A stretch of 64,000 bases of DNA from JBBDYH01 sp040901795 (GCA_040901795.1 JBBDYH010000144.1:9744-73743), one strand, 5' to 3'. Counted from the stretch's first letter, positions 15,452-24,869 are shown. Notes: generated by a model not told the origin, from the sequence alone. Program-made: numbers and translations.

Positions 15452-16270
15452 ATGCTCTCATCTGAACCTGGCCGCCGTACGGCAATCGTCACCGGGGCCG
15501 CCAGCGGTCTGGGCCGTGCGCTGGCGGTTCGCCTGGCGCGCGACGGCTGGACGATCGCACTGGCTGACATCAACGCGGCGGGCAGCGAAGAGACAAAAGA
15601 GCTCGTCGATGCGGCCGGGGGCGAAGGATTCTTCGAGCCACTCGATATCACAAGAATCGATCAGTGGCAGGCGCTTCATGATCGCTTGCGCGGACGCTGG
15701 GAACATCTAGATCTGCTGGTTAACAATGCCGGCGTGGGAGGCTCCGGCGAAGTCGGTCAGTTTTCGCTCGACGCCTGGCGGCGCCTGTTGGAGGTGAACC
15801 TTTTTGGCGGCATCCAAGGCTGTCATACGATGATCAACTGGCTGAAAGCCAACCCACGTCGGTCGCACTTGATCAATACGGCCTCGTTTGCCGCGATGGC
15901 ATCGGCGCCGTCGATGGCGGCCTACAACGTAGCTAAAGCCGGCATGTTTGCGCTGAGTGAAACACTGTACGCCGAGCTGCGACCGCACGGCGTTGGAGTG
16001 ACAGTCATTTGCCCGCTTTTCTTTCGCACCAACTTGCTTTCCAACTGGCCTTGCACGACCGACGCCGAACGGCGCGCCGCTGAGTTCTACACGGAAAACG
16101 CCGGATTCAGCGCCGCGGATGTGGCCGACGCGGCTGTACGAGCGATGCAACGCGGCCGGCTGTACGTTGTGCTCGGCCGCAAAGCCCGTTGGTACTGGCG
16201 GATGAAGCGCTTGATGCCGCAGACATTTCTGAACATGATCGCTCGGCGATATGCGACGTGGCTCAAGTAG
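15452..16270 (+). CDS. Short-chain dehydrogenase/reductase (SDR)
   Basis: 272 residues from ATG 15452; the frame opens at 15341 but its first 37 residues come from an intergenic repeat. Classical SDR motifs: nucleotide-binding TGAASGLG (14-21), NNAG in LLVNNAGVGG, catalytic Ser in LINTASFAAM, and YxxxK in AYNVAKAG (Tyr157, Lys161). The C-terminal part has an extended hydrophobic and basic tail (LMPQTFLNMIARRYATWLK) suggesting membrane association. NAD(P)-dependent oxidation or reduction of a hydroxyl/keto group; substrate unknown. miaE follows after about 30 bases on the same strand. Confidence 0.88.
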   Translation: MLSSEPGRRTAIVTGAASGLGRALAVRLARDGWTIALADINAAGSEETKELVDAAGGEGFFEPLDITRIDQWQALHDRLRGRWEHLDLLVNNAGVGGSGEVGQFSLDAWRRLLEVNLFGGIQGCHTMINWLKANPRRSHLINTASFAAMASAPSMAAYNVAKAGMFALSETLYAELRPHGVGVTVICPLFFRTNLLSNWPCTTDAERRAAEFYTENAGFSAADVADAAVRAMQRGRLYVVLGRKARWYWRMKRLMPQTFLNMIARRYATWLK

Positions 16271-16301
16271 GATGCCGCCCCTTGCGTTACAATGAGGCGG
16301 T

Positions 16302-16865
16302 ATGCTGAGCCTCAAGACTCCCTCTCCCGAGCGCTGGATTGCACAGGTCGAAGCGCACCTCCCGGAAGTGCTGGTCGACCATGCGCATTGCGAGAGAAAA
16401 GCGGCCGGCGCGGCGATGAACCTGATCTTCGCGTATGTCGAGAATACGGAGCTGTGCCGAGAGTTGTCGGCCATTGTCAAGGAAGAGTTGGAGCATTTTG
16501 AGATGGTGCTGGTGCTGCTCGCGCGCCGTGGCATTCGCTTCCGCCGGCTCACACCGAGCAACTACGGCCGGCAGCTCAACGACCTCGTGCGGAAGCAAGA
16601 GCCCGGAAAAGCCGTGGATCGGCTACTTGTAGCAGGTTTGATCGAAGCGCGGTCCTGCGAACGGTTTGATTTATTGCGGCAGCATGTCAAGGATTGCGAG
16701 CTCTCCGATTTCTACGGGAGTTTGTTTGAAAGCGAGGCACGCCACCACAGCACGTACGTGCGACTTGCGAAGCTGTTCGCACCGGAAGAAGCTGTGCAAG
16801 GACGCCTCGGCGAATTGGCCGCCGCAGAAGCCGACATCATCGCCCGCGGCGACGAACTCCCGTGA
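16302..16865 (+). CDS. miaE: tRNA-(ms2io6A37) hydroxylase MiaE
   Basis: 187 residues, the normal MiaE length. The family is a ferritin-like diiron monooxygenase that hydroxylates the isopentenyl side chain of 2-methylthio-N6-isopentenyladenosine at position 37 of tRNA. The iron-ligand pattern is visible: DHAHCERKAAGAAM, EELEHFEMV (ExxH) and ESEARHHSTYV (ExxxH). The LAPYNYGxxL-like stretch TPSNYGRQL and EPGKAVDRLLVAGLIEARS are also characteristic. It follows the SDR gene closely, though no functional link is evident. Requires MiaA and MiaB products made elsewhere. Confidence 0.9.
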   Translation: MLSLKTPSPERWIAQVEAHLPEVLVDHAHCERKAAGAAMNLIFAYVENTELCRELSAIVKEELEHFEMVLVLLARRGIRFRRLTPSNYGRQLNDLVRKQEPGKAVDRLLVAGLIEARSCERFDLLRQHVKDCELSDFYGSLFESEARHHSTYVRLAKLFAPEEAVQGRLGELAAAEADIIARGDELP

Positions 16866-16902
16866 ATGCATAGCTAGACTGCGAGTCGTTGAAAGCGCAG
16901 CT

Positions 16903-16927
16903 ACTGACCACTGACCACTAACCACTT
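16903..16927. repeat. ACTGACCACTGACCACT minisatellite
   Basis: Three tandem 8-base units (ACTGACC-like) directly before the dehydrogenase ATG at 16931. A similar TGGTCAGT stretch occurs at 47820-47843. It occupies the place where a ribosome site would be expected. Confidence 0.6.
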
Positions 16928-16930
16928 CCC

Positions 16931-17953
16931 ATGCAAGCTCTCCAGCTCAAACAACCCCGCGAATTCCAGCGGATCGATGTCCCCGAGCCGGCGCATCCCG
17001 GTCCGGGCGAAGCACTCGTCCGCGTCCATCGCGTCGGCATCTGCGGCACCGACATCGCCGGCTATCTGGGCAAAATGCCCTTTTACAGCTACCCGCGAAT
17101 TCCTGGGCATGAGTTGGGAGTGGAGGTCGTCGACGTCGGCGCGGATGTAACGAACGTCAAGCGGGGCGAGCGCTGCTCGGTCGAGCCCTACATCAACTGC
17201 CAGAACTGCTTTGCCTGCCATCGGGGCGCGGGGAATTGCTGCCTGCATTTGCAGGTGCTGGGTGTGCATATCGACGGCGGTTTGCGGCCGCAATTCATTC
17301 TGCCGGCGCGCAAGTTACATCCTTCGACGCAGCTCACGTTTGAGCAGCTAGCCCTGGTGGAGACGCTGGCGATTGGCTGCCATGCGGTCAATCGCGGCAA
17401 CCCCCAGCGAGGCGAGTGGGTGCTGCTGGTGGGGGCCGGCCCGATCGGTCTGGCGACGCTGGAATTCATTCGATTGAGCGGCGCGCGGCCGATTGTGCTG
17501 GACATGAATGCGGCTCGGCTCGAATTCTGCGGAAGAACTTACGAGGTTGAACATACCGTGCTCGCCAAAGGAGACGGCAGCGAGCTGGCAGCAGTGGAAG
17601 AGATCACCGGCGGTAATTTTGCAACCGTGGTCTTTGACGCGACCGGCTCGCCACAGTCGATGTCAAATTCATTCAATTATGTGGGGCACACGGGCAAGCT
17701 CGTGTTCGTCGGCATCGTTAACAGCGATGTGAGTTTCTTCGATCCGCTATTGCATCGCCGCGAGATGATGGTCTTGGCCTCCCGCAACGCACTTCCTTCG
17801 GACTTCACGCGAATCATCGGGCTGATTGAAGCGGGACAGATCGACACGCGGCCCTGGATCACCCACCGTACGCCGTTCGATCGGCTGATCGAAGATTTCC
17901 CGTCGTTCACACGGCCGGAGACAGGCGTGGTGAAGGCGGTCGTGGAACTCTGA
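16931..17953 (+). CDS. Zinc-dependent medium-chain dehydrogenase (sorbitol/threonine dehydrogenase type)
   Basis: 340 residues. Catalytic zinc ligands Cys38 (GICGTD) and His60-Glu61 (PGHE) are present, and the structural zinc lobe is shown by NCQNCFACHRGAGNCC. A Rossmann segment follows with GAGPIGLATLEF and the acidic VLDMN for NAD binding. Overall it resembles dehydrogenases of galactonate, idonate or sorbitol use. Its stop overlaps the start of the next gene (TGATG at 17951-17955), a strong sign of translational coupling with a sugar-isomerase-like partner, so the pair probably works on one sugar or sugar-acid. No clear ribosome site precedes the ATG because a minisatellite lies there. Confidence 0.87.
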   Translation: MQALQLKQPREFQRIDVPEPAHPGPGEALVRVHRVGICGTDIAGYLGKMPFYSYPRIPGHELGVEVVDVGADVTNVKRGERCSVEPYINCQNCFACHRGAGNCCLHLQVLGVHIDGGLRPQFILPARKLHPSTQLTFEQLALVETLAIGCHAVNRGNPQRGEWVLLVGAGPIGLATLEFIRLSGARPIVLDMNAARLEFCGRTYEVEHTVLAKGDGSELAAVEEITGGNFATVVFDATGSPQSMSNSFNYVGHTGKLVFVGIVNSDVSFFDPLLHRREMMVLASRNALPSDFTRIIGLIEAGQIDTRPWITHRTPFDRLIEDFPSFTRPETGVVKAVVEL

Positions 17954-18786
17954 TGCCCATCCGCTCAGCCGTTACCGTGAGTCTCGTCCCCGCGGCCCGC
18001 GGCGGACCGTTCGTTTTCTGGGACGACCTGAGGACCGCGTGTGAAACCGCGGCACAACTAGGATTCGATGCGATTGAGCTGTTCCCACCATCGGCGGCGG
18101 AAGTCAATACGAATGAACTGCGGGGTCTACTCGATCAACACAACCTGCAACTTGCCGCCGTCGGGACGGGCGCCGGCTGGGTCCAGCGCCGCCTGATTCT
18201 TACGAGCAGCAACGCGAGCACGCGCGAGCGCGCGGTGTCGTTCGTAGGCGAGATCATCGATCTGGCTGGCCAATTCGCGGCTCCAGCGATCATCGGTTCG
18301 ATGCAAGGCCGCTATGGCGACCCTTCGGCCGAACAATTTGTCGAACGTGATTCCGCAATCGCTGCTTTGCGCGAGGCACTCGAAGCGCTCGCCGCTCGCG
18401 CCGCGCACCATGCACAGCCGCTGCTCTACGAGCCGCTCAATCGGTACGAAACGAACCTGACCAATACCATCGCGGCCGGCCAGGAACTCCTGGAATCGCT
18501 GCGGACAAACAACGTACGTCTGCTGGCCGACCTGTTTCACATGAACATCGAAGAGGTGGATTTAGGCGATGCCCTGCGCGCGGCCGGGCCTCGGCTCGGA
18601 CACCTGCACTTTGTCGATAGCAATCGCCGGCCCGCCGGTTGCGGGCATTTGAACTATTCGCCGATCGCTGCGGCACTCCGCGACATCGAATACAACGGCT
18701 ACGCTTCGGCCGAGGCGTTGCCCTGGCCAGATTCACGCGCGGCCGCCGAACAAACGATCACGGCATTTCGCAAGTGGTTTGGATAA
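17953..18786 (+). CDS. Sugar phosphate isomerase/epimerase-like TIM-barrel protein
   Basis: 277 residues, AP-endonuclease-2/xylose-isomerase-like TIM barrel. Typical stations: GFDAIELFPP near the start, QPLLYEPLNRYETNL with the metal-binding Glu, VRLLADLFHMNIEE, and LGHLHFVDSNRRPAGCGH with further ligands. The last motif YASAEALPWPD is the usual closing strand. These enzymes use a divalent metal to isomerise or epimerise keto-sugars or inositols. Translationally coupled to the Zn-dehydrogenase at 16931-17953, suggesting a two-step conversion of a common substrate. Confidence 0.85.
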   Translation: MPIRSAVTVSLVPAARGGPFVFWDDLRTACETAAQLGFDAIELFPPSAAEVNTNELRGLLDQHNLQLAAVGTGAGWVQRRLILTSSNASTRERAVSFVGEIIDLAGQFAAPAIIGSMQGRYGDPSAEQFVERDSAIAALREALEALAARAAHHAQPLLYEPLNRYETNLTNTIAAGQELLESLRTNNVRLLADLFHMNIEEVDLGDALRAAGPRLGHLHFVDSNRRPAGCGHLNYSPIAAALRDIEYNGYASAEALPWPDSRAAAEQTITAFRKWFG

Positions 18787-18859
18787 TCAGTGACCGGGCG
18801 CCTCCTGGGCCGCGATCGTGCGCTTGCCGCTCGCCCCTGGGTTGCGGTACTTTACCGCT

Positions 18860-20494
18860 ATGAATGATCAAGCTGCTCCCTCGCGCCCGTGGCAGGCGAT
18901 TGTCGAAGTCCTGCTGATCTTCGCAATCTTCTTTTTGCACGGCGCGTATGCGGCGCCCGATTCAAACGAAGCGCATTATCTCACGAAGGCCAAGCACCAT
19001 TGGAATCCGGGCTGGGCGGCGGGCGACTTTTTTTTGGACTCGGCCGACGCGCACCAGGTCTTTTACTGGTCGTTCGGCTGGCTCACATTGTGGCTCTCGT
19101 TGGAGCAGGCCGCCTGGGTGGGCCGCGTGCTCACGTGGCTGTTACTGGCGTGGAGCTGGCAACGATTGAGTGCTGCCGCCGTGCCGCGGCCGTGGCTTTC
19201 GGTGCTCGCCGCGGCGGTGTTTGTGGGCCTCAACGAGAATGCGCATATGGCCGGTGAATGGGTGATCGGGGGCTTTGAGGCAAAAGGGTTTTCGTACGCG
19301 CTGGTGCTTTTTGCGCTGGCGCGGATCGTGCGTGGGGAATGGGGCTCGGCCTGGCTTTTGCTCGGAGGGGCAACGGCGTTGCACGTCTTGGTCGGCGGCT
19401 GGGCGATGGTCGCCGCCGCGGCGGCGTGGCTGGCATCCGGCGACGAGCGCCCACGTTTTCAGACGCTGCTGCCCGCGCTAACTATGGCCGTCGCGTTGGC
19501 ACTGCCCAGCGTTTATTTCGGCCTTTCGCTTAGTGGCAGTGCCGACGCCGCGACGATCGCCGAGGCCAACCGGATCTATGTCTTTGAACGGCTGCCGCAC
19601 CACTTAAGCGCCATGCAGCTTGCGCCCGGCTTTCTCACGCGGCATCTGCTGCTGCAGGCGGTGTGGCTGCTCATGATCACGTTCATGCCGGCGGCGTGGC
19701 CGGGAAGTCGTGCGCTGCGCTGTTTTGTGGCCACCACAATCGCTATCAGTTGGATCGGTCTGGGTCTCAACGTGCTGTTGCAAGACCGCCCAGAATGGTT
19801 GGCTTCGGTATTGCGTTATTACTGGTTTCGCGCATCCGATGCGTTCGTTCCGCTGGGTGTGGCCGTTGAACTAGCGGCGATGATTACGGTTGGGCTGGGC
19901 GAGCGTGGGGTCGTCGCGGCGACACTCGCCCGATCCCATCGTGGCGCGCTTGGCGCGCGGCGTGGCATAGCGCCCGGCTGGCTGGCCGGGGCCGTCGTAC
20001 TGGCGACAATCGATTCGGTCATCCAGCTCGATCACCTGCCGTTTCGCGTGCCGATCGTGAACGAAACGCCCGCCACTCCGCGGGCCGACAAGAATGTGAA
20101 CTATTCCGATTGGATGGATGTTTGCGGCTGGGTCGTTGAGCACACCGAGCCGGACGCCATAGTGCTCACGCCGCGGTCGGCGGCGACCTTCAAGTGGTAC
20201 ACCGGCCGGCCGGAAGTCGCCACCTGGAAAGACGTGCCGCAGGACGCCCGCTCGATCGTCGAGTGGTGGGACCGCATGATCGCGCTACACGCGACGGGGG
20301 AGTCCGATCCCCGCTGGTACAAGTCGTTCTCAGAACAAGGCCCCGAGCGGCTGCGAGCGCTGATGGAGAGGTACGGCGCGCGTTACGTGATCGTGCCCTT
20401 GCGCGACGACGTGGCGCCGCTGGCGATCGAGCCTCTCTATGAGAATGACTCGTTCGCCGTCTACCGACGCGAGCAGTTGGAGTTCAAGCATTAG
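18860..20494 (+). CDS. Polytopic membrane protein, DUF6798-like, glycosyltransferase-C-style
   Basis: 544 residues from ATG 18860 (MNDQAAPSRPW). At least eight to nine hydrophobic segments fill the first 400 residues, beginning VEVLLIFAIFFLHGAYA, followed by the loop DSNEAHYLTKAKHHWNPGW, which is reminiscent of the first loop of GT-C membrane enzymes. The soluble end (WVVEHTEPDAIVLTPRSA, then KWYTGRP, YGARYVIVPL) resembles the extracytoplasmic domain seen in DUF6798 proteins. Function unknown. The last five residues and the stop lie inside a dispersed repeat (20476-20498), so the original C-terminus may have been replaced. Confidence 0.65.
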   Translation: MNDQAAPSRPWQAIVEVLLIFAIFFLHGAYAAPDSNEAHYLTKAKHHWNPGWAAGDFFLDSADAHQVFYWSFGWLTLWLSLEQAAWVGRVLTWLLLAWSWQRLSAAAVPRPWLSVLAAAVFVGLNENAHMAGEWVIGGFEAKGFSYALVLFALARIVRGEWGSAWLLLGGATALHVLVGGWAMVAAAAAWLASGDERPRFQTLLPALTMAVALALPSVYFGLSLSGSADAATIAEANRIYVFERLPHHLSAMQLAPGFLTRHLLLQAVWLLMITFMPAAWPGSRALRCFVATTIAISWIGLGLNVLLQDRPEWLASVLRYYWFRASDAFVPLGVAVELAAMITVGLGERGVVAATLARSHRGALGARRGIAPGWLAGAVVLATIDSVIQLDHLPFRVPIVNETPATPRADKNVNYSDWMDVCGWVVEHTEPDAIVLTPRSAATFKWYTGRPEVATWKDVPQDARSIVEWWDRMIALHATGESDPRWYKSFSEQGPERLRALMERYGARYVIVPLRDDVAPLAIEPLYENDSFAVYRREQLEFKH

Positions 20495-20526
20495 CTTGCG
20501 CCTGTTGGAGTTCAAGCTTTAGCTTG
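20476..20526 (+). repeat. Two copies of a GTTGGAGTTCAAGC repeat at a gene end
   Basis: Copies at 20476-20498 and 20504-20526 begin GTTGGAGTTCAAGC and end TTAGCTTG. Each contains AAGCTTTAGCTT-like symmetry. A third copy in reverse lies at 61333-61355. The first copy supplies the stop codon of the membrane-protein gene; the second abuts the stop of the convergent DUF11 gene. Confidence 0.85.
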
Positions 20527-22899
20527 TCACTCATCCGCATACACGCGCGTGCTCTCTTCCTTGATGATTGGCTGCTGCAGGTCGTCGGCAGTCACCTGCA
20601 CGCGCATTCGTAGATCACCGGGCCGCAGTCCTTGGACGACAACCCGGTAGGACGTGTCCGCCTTGGGCGCCAGCCGCGCAAGCGGTTCGAAGACCACCTG
20701 CTGTCCCTTGACGGCGTAGCGCGTCGGTCCGTCGGCCGAGACAAACCTCAGCTCCGGCGGCATCAGCGCCACGAGCTGCACGTTGTCCGCTGCCTTCGAT
20801 CCTTGATTGGTAATGCGTATCTCGTATTGGGTCTCGCCTTTAACTTCGATCGGATCGGCGACGTCCACCACTTGGAACAGCAGCGCGGCCACGCCTTCGA
20901 CCAGCGTGATTTGCTCCTGCTCATCCGTTAGGTTCTGTTTCGCTCGCCCTTCGGCGCGCAGCCGCTGTTCACCGGCCTCCACCGGGATCGCAGTCAACAT
21001 CACGGTGCCCGACTCGGACGGCGGCAATTCTTCCAGGCTCCAGATCACCGTGTGCGTGCCAGGATCGTAATGGCCCGAGTTGTTGGCTTTGACAAACTTC
21101 AGCCCGCGAGGGAGACGCGTGACCAGCTCAATGTCCTTCGTGGTCGCGGTGCCCGGGTTGCTGACGGACACGGTGTACGTCGCCTGTCGCTCCAGATACC
21201 GCCGCGAAGGACCATCCATCTTAATCTCGAGCGCCGGTGCGATCACTTCCAGCTCGCATTGTGCTTGAGCCTGCAGGTTGCCTTCACCGCGAGCGGCGAT
21301 TTGATTGACGATTCGACCTGCCTGCGCCGCAGTGAGGGCCAACTCCAGCTCGCGCGTCTCGCCTGGCTTGAGTGTGCCGACTTCAAACTCCAGCTCGGGC
21401 CCGGCCGCGTGCTTCAGACCGGCGGGCACATGCTCGGCGAGCACCACGCCCGTCGCCGGCCCGCTGCCGGGGTTCGCGATTTTGATCGACAGCGTCACCT
21501 CGTGCCCGATCATCACTTCTTTCGCCGCAGTGACTTGCAACGTCAGGTCCGGCCTGGTCACGCGCGATCGCGCGCTCGCTTCGACTTCGACGCTCACTAC
21601 CGCAACGCTGCCGACTTCCCCTTCGATAACCGGCATAACTTCGACTTCGATCGTGGTTTCGTCGCCGGGCTTGAGGGCGCCCAGCGACCAATCGAGTTCG
21701 CCATGAGCGCTTCGATTTGGGGGTGGATTGGCGGCAATGAATTCCGTCCCGGTGGGCACAAGATCGCGCACCCGTACGTTTTGCGCAACGACGGCGCCTG
21801 TATTGCGGACGTGCAACTCGAATTTTGCCGGCTTGCCTACCTGAACTTCCGGCGGCGCTACTTTCTCGATCGTAATCTGCGGGACTTGTTTGCCTTCGAT
21901 CTGCCGAGAACCTGGGCGGCCGCTGCCCGTAGCGTCGCCCGTGTTGGCAAGCGGCTGCGGGCTTTCAGGCGATGCTGCTGAAGTGCCCGACGATCGAGTT
22001 CCAGTGGTAGAATACGAGCCTCCGCTTGAAACGGCCGGTGCCACGTTCGGTCGGATGCCCGCGCTATTCGCTAAACCCGCCGGATCAAATCCGTTGTTGA
22101 CCGACTGCAGACGCGCGCCATCGCGCGCTTGGGACTGCGAAACATGGGCCGGCGGTCGATGGTTCGCGCCTTGCTCCTGGTCGAAGACCGACGACGATTG
22201 GGTCGTCTCGATTCGTTCTCCTGCTTGGGCCGAAGTTGCTGCGCCCTTTAGTGGGGCCGGCTCGCCTGTATTCAGTTGCGAATCGCCTTCCTCGGCCGGC
22301 GGGCTTCGATAAATCGAGGTCACCGGATCGTCGGCCAGTTCTGTTCTGGCCCTGGGCGGCTGGCCGCTGGCTGAACGGCGACCCGTCGCCGCTTTCGTAG
22401 TTTCGCCTTCACGAGCCGCGATAACGTGTGCGGTGTTTTGCGGCCCAAAGGGATCGGTGGGCCGCTCGGATGTAGGCGCGACCAGGTCGCCTGCTACGGC
22501 CTCGCTGCCCGCCTCGAGACTCGCGCGAGGCGAGAAGCTATCGTCAAGGCCCTGCTGCTGGGCTTGTCGCAATGGCACTGCGTTCGGGTCAGGCGTTAAG
22601 CGCCTCGGGACTGCGTTGCCGTATGCGGTCTGCACTGCCGGCGCAATGTGGTTTTGAAACGGCTCGGTCACCGGTTGCCGGTCGTCTCGCGTCCAGACGT
22701 TGACCGGCTCTGCGAACAGCGGGTCCGGACCTTGTGATTGACGGCTCGTCCCGCGCGCCGAAGCAGAAATGCTTGTGCGCAAGTCAGTCCCCTCGTCGTC
22801 GGCTTGGGTGTCGGTGAGTGTCAAGAGGTACACAGTCCCCGCCACAGCGGCCACTGCGATGCTTCCTAGTGTTGAATAGCCTACGACGCGACGGTTCAT
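20527..22899 (-). CDS. Envelope protein with DUF11 repeats
   Basis: 790 residues from ATG 22899, which follows GGGAG and starts a membrane anchor (VVGYSTLGSIAVAAVAGTVYLL). The frame stays open to 23592, but that extension is not protein-like. Residues 25-340 are low-complexity, rich in Pro, Ser, Gln, Thr. From about 341 come four DUF11-type beta-sandwich repeats: VAPPEVQVGKPAKFELHVRN, a second near KEVMIGHEVTLSIKIANPG, a third near RYLERQATYTVSVSNPGTA and a fourth near DPIEVKGETQYEIRITNQG, each ending in a GxLxPGE-like motif. Such proteins are exposed on the cell surface or in the periplasm and are usually structural or adhesive. Confidence 0.82.
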   Translation of the reverse strand: MNRRVVGYSTLGSIAVAAVAGTVYLLTLTDTQADDEGTDLRTSISASARGTSRQSQGPDPLFAEPVNVWTRDDRQPVTEPFQNHIAPAVQTAYGNAVPRRLTPDPNAVPLRQAQQQGLDDSFSPRASLEAGSEAVAGDLVAPTSERPTDPFGPQNTAHVIAAREGETTKAATGRRSASGQPPRARTELADDPVTSIYRSPPAEEGDSQLNTGEPAPLKGAATSAQAGERIETTQSSSVFDQEQGANHRPPAHVSQSQARDGARLQSVNNGFDPAGLANSAGIRPNVAPAVSSGGSYSTTGTRSSGTSAASPESPQPLANTGDATGSGRPGSRQIEGKQVPQITIEKVAPPEVQVGKPAKFELHVRNTGAVVAQNVRVRDLVPTGTEFIAANPPPNRSAHGELDWSLGALKPGDETTIEVEVMPVIEGEVGSVAVVSVEVEASARSRVTRPDLTLQVTAAKEVMIGHEVTLSIKIANPGSGPATGVVLAEHVPAGLKHAAGPELEFEVGTLKPGETRELELALTAAQAGRIVNQIAARGEGNLQAQAQCELEVIAPALEIKMDGPSRRYLERQATYTVSVSNPGTATTKDIELVTRLPRGLKFVKANNSGHYDPGTHTVIWSLEELPPSESGTVMLTAIPVEAGEQRLRAEGRAKQNLTDEQEQITLVEGVAALLFQVVDVADPIEVKGETQYEIRITNQGSKAADNVQLVALMPPELRFVSADGPTRYAVKGQQVVFEPLARLAPKADTSYRVVVQGLRPGDLRMRVQVTADDLQQPIIKEESTRVYADE

Positions 22900-23326
22900 A
22901 ACCGACTCCCGAGCAAGGCCGTTCCGCCGCGGCGGACCAGCGATGGCGAAGATCAGAACGAGAAGACGAGTGCAGGGAAAACGGGCACGCCCCTGCCGGT
23001 GGACGAGATACCGATTTGGCGCCGCGGTTAGTAACAGAAAAGGCCGCGGCGGTGAAGAGCAGTTAGCAGCGTCGGCCGCGTGATCGGAAGGATCGTCATA
23101 ACCCGTCCTTTCGCGCGAGAACATTCCGCGGCGCTCACACAGCGGTTGCATTCCGCGAAAACCACCGTTTGTACCGTTAAGGCACGGCATGCGGGTTTCC
23201 GCAAAGCATCGCTTCAGGGTTTGCGTATGGTGCATGCATAACGCAGACTTCGGTGTAGAAATCCTTCCTGCGCCCTCCGCACAATTGCTGGGGAACGCCG
23301 CGAACGGAGCTGTCAAGGGAAACGCT
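22900..23326. other. Divergent intergenic region, no gene seen
   Basis: 427 bases between the starts of the DUF11 gene (-) and the FHA-EAL gene (+). Both genes have ribosome sites at its edges (GGGAG on -, AAGGGA on +). Both strands have open frames here because of high GC, but neither translation looks like protein. Probably holds both promoters; I could not pick a convincing -35/-10 pair. Confidence 0.5.
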
Positions 23327-24463
23327 ATGGAACTTGCAACCTTAAGTCCCGCCGTTGTTTCGAGCGAAGTAACCTGGTGCCTGCTGGGCTGTGGCGATAC
23401 GTCCGAATCGAGCCGCCGCGTGCCGATCACGCAGACGCCGTTTCGCATCGGCCGGCTTCCGGAAGCCCACTGCTGCATTTCGGACCCGACGATCTCCAAG
23501 AACCATGCGGAATTGCTCGAAATGGACCGACGGCTGATGCTCCGCGACCTGCGCAGCACCAATGGCACGTTCGTCAACGGCGAGCGGATCATCCGCGACT
23601 ATCCCGTGCAAGAAGGAGACCTGATCCAATTTGCCAACATCGTCTTCAAGCTCGGCCGCGAGCGAACAACCGGCGCCATGCGGCAGACGCTGGAGCAGGA
23701 GCCGGGCGAGTGGCCGTTGGCGCTATTGCAGTTCGACCGGATGCTGCAGGATCGATTGGTCACGCCGCACTTCCAGCCGATCGTCACGCTGCCTGAGAAG
23801 CGCGTCATCGGATACGAATCGCTGGGCCGCAGCCATCTGGAAGGCCTGCAGAGCCCGCTGGTGATGTTCAACGTGGCATCGACCTTAGGCATGGAATGCG
23901 AGCTGAGCGTTATGCTGCGAAACGAGGGACTGCGCGCCGGCGCCACGCTACCTGGCAATCCAATCCTGTTTGTCAACACGCATCCCAGTGAGATGCAAGG
24001 GCCTGAGTTGCTCAAGTCGCTACAGACCGTGCGTGACATCGCACCGGACCAGTCGGTGGTGCTCGAGATCCACGAGGCGGCCATCACCGATCCCCAGGCC
24101 ATGCAAGAGCTGCGTGCCGCCCTGCGCGACCTGCGGATCGCACTGGCGTACGACGATTTCGGCGCGGGACAGGGACGTCTTGGCGAGCTCATCGAAGTGC
24201 CGCCTGACTATTTGAAGTTCGACTTGCGAATGATTCGCAATATCCACACCGCGCAAGCCAAGCACCAGCAGATGCTCGCGCAGCTCGTGAAAATGCTGCG
24301 GGAGTTCGGTATTGCCCCGCTGGCCGAAGGCATCGAGTGCCGTGAGGAAGGCGAGACGTGCCATCAGTTGGGCTTCCAATACGCGCAAGGCTTTTTCTAT
24401 GGCCGGCCCCGCCCCGTGGATTATTGGGTGGCCAATAATGCGGCGCGAAGTCAGACGGCGTGA
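23327..24463 (+). CDS. FHA-EAL fusion: putative cyclic-di-GMP phosphodiesterase
   Basis: 378 residues from ATG 23327 (AAGGGA upstream). Residues 25-125 form a forkhead-associated domain: FRIGRLPEAHC, SDPTISKNHAEL and DLRSTNGTFVNGERI, the phosphothreonine-binding loops. Residues 140-370 form an EAL domain. The signature is ESL instead of EAL (VIGYESLGR), but the Glu is kept and other catalytic positions are present: FVNTHP, LEIHE, YDDFGAGQ, LKFDLRMIR, AEGIE and QYAQGFFYGRP. It therefore may hydrolyse c-di-GMP under control of Ser/Thr phosphorylation, a plausible link in an organism rich in such kinases. No signal or membrane segment. Confidence 0.87.
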   Translation: MELATLSPAVVSSEVTWCLLGCGDTSESSRRVPITQTPFRIGRLPEAHCCISDPTISKNHAELLEMDRRLMLRDLRSTNGTFVNGERIIRDYPVQEGDLIQFANIVFKLGRERTTGAMRQTLEQEPGEWPLALLQFDRMLQDRLVTPHFQPIVTLPEKRVIGYESLGRSHLEGLQSPLVMFNVASTLGMECELSVMLRNEGLRAGATLPGNPILFVNTHPSEMQGPELLKSLQTVRDIAPDQSVVLEIHEAAITDPQAMQELRAALRDLRIALAYDDFGAGQGRLGELIEVPPDYLKFDLRMIRNIHTAQAKHQQMLAQLVKMLREFGIAPLAEGIECREEGETCHQLGFQYAQGFFYGRPRPVDYWVANNAARSQTA

Positions 24464-24600
24464 GTTGGGTAGCGGAATTGGCCAGAATTCCGGCTGCGAC
24501 CGTGATTCGCCCAAGTCCGGTGACTTCCGCTACATGATTTCCGCGGCACGCCATTCGCACTACCCGATGGCGATGAGGTCTTTATCGCAGCGGAGAATCA

Positions 24601-24837
24601 ATGATGAAAACGCAATTCCATCTCGACGGTATACACTGCGACGGCTGCGCGACGAGCATCAAGCAAGTGCTCGCGTCCACGGCCGGCGTACGCAATGCCG
24701 ATGTCTCGTTTCACGGCAAAACGGTCACGATCGACTTCGATGATCAGACCGTGCAGCAGAAAACACTCGTCAAAAAGGTGCAGGACCTGGGCTACGCTGT
24801 GACCGTTGAAGGTCAGCACGTAAGCGGCCACGCCTAG
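24601..24837 (+). CDS. Heavy-metal-associated (CopZ/HMA) domain protein
   Basis: 78 residues, one ferredoxin-fold HMA domain. The metal-binding loop is GIHCDGCATS (Cys13, Cys16), slightly different from the usual GMxCxxC. VKKVQDLGYAVTV closes the fold, and a His-containing tail follows (GQHVSGHA). Expected to carry Cu(I) or another soft metal in the cytoplasm. Two adjacent ATGs (24601, 24604) are both possible. No P-type ATPase is in the window, so its partner is elsewhere. Confidence 0.85.
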   Translation: MMKTQFHLDGIHCDGCATSIKQVLASTAGVRNADVSFHGKTVTIDFDDQTVQQKTLVKKVQDLGYAVTVEGQHVSGHA

Positions 24838-24869
24838 TGGAGTCATCACGCTGGCGCGTGTTGATGCAT

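Noticed and set aside
22900..23592. N-terminal extension of the DUF11 gene
   Set aside because: No protein-like features, overlaps the FHA-EAL gene, and ATG 22899 has a ribosome site and membrane anchor directly after it.
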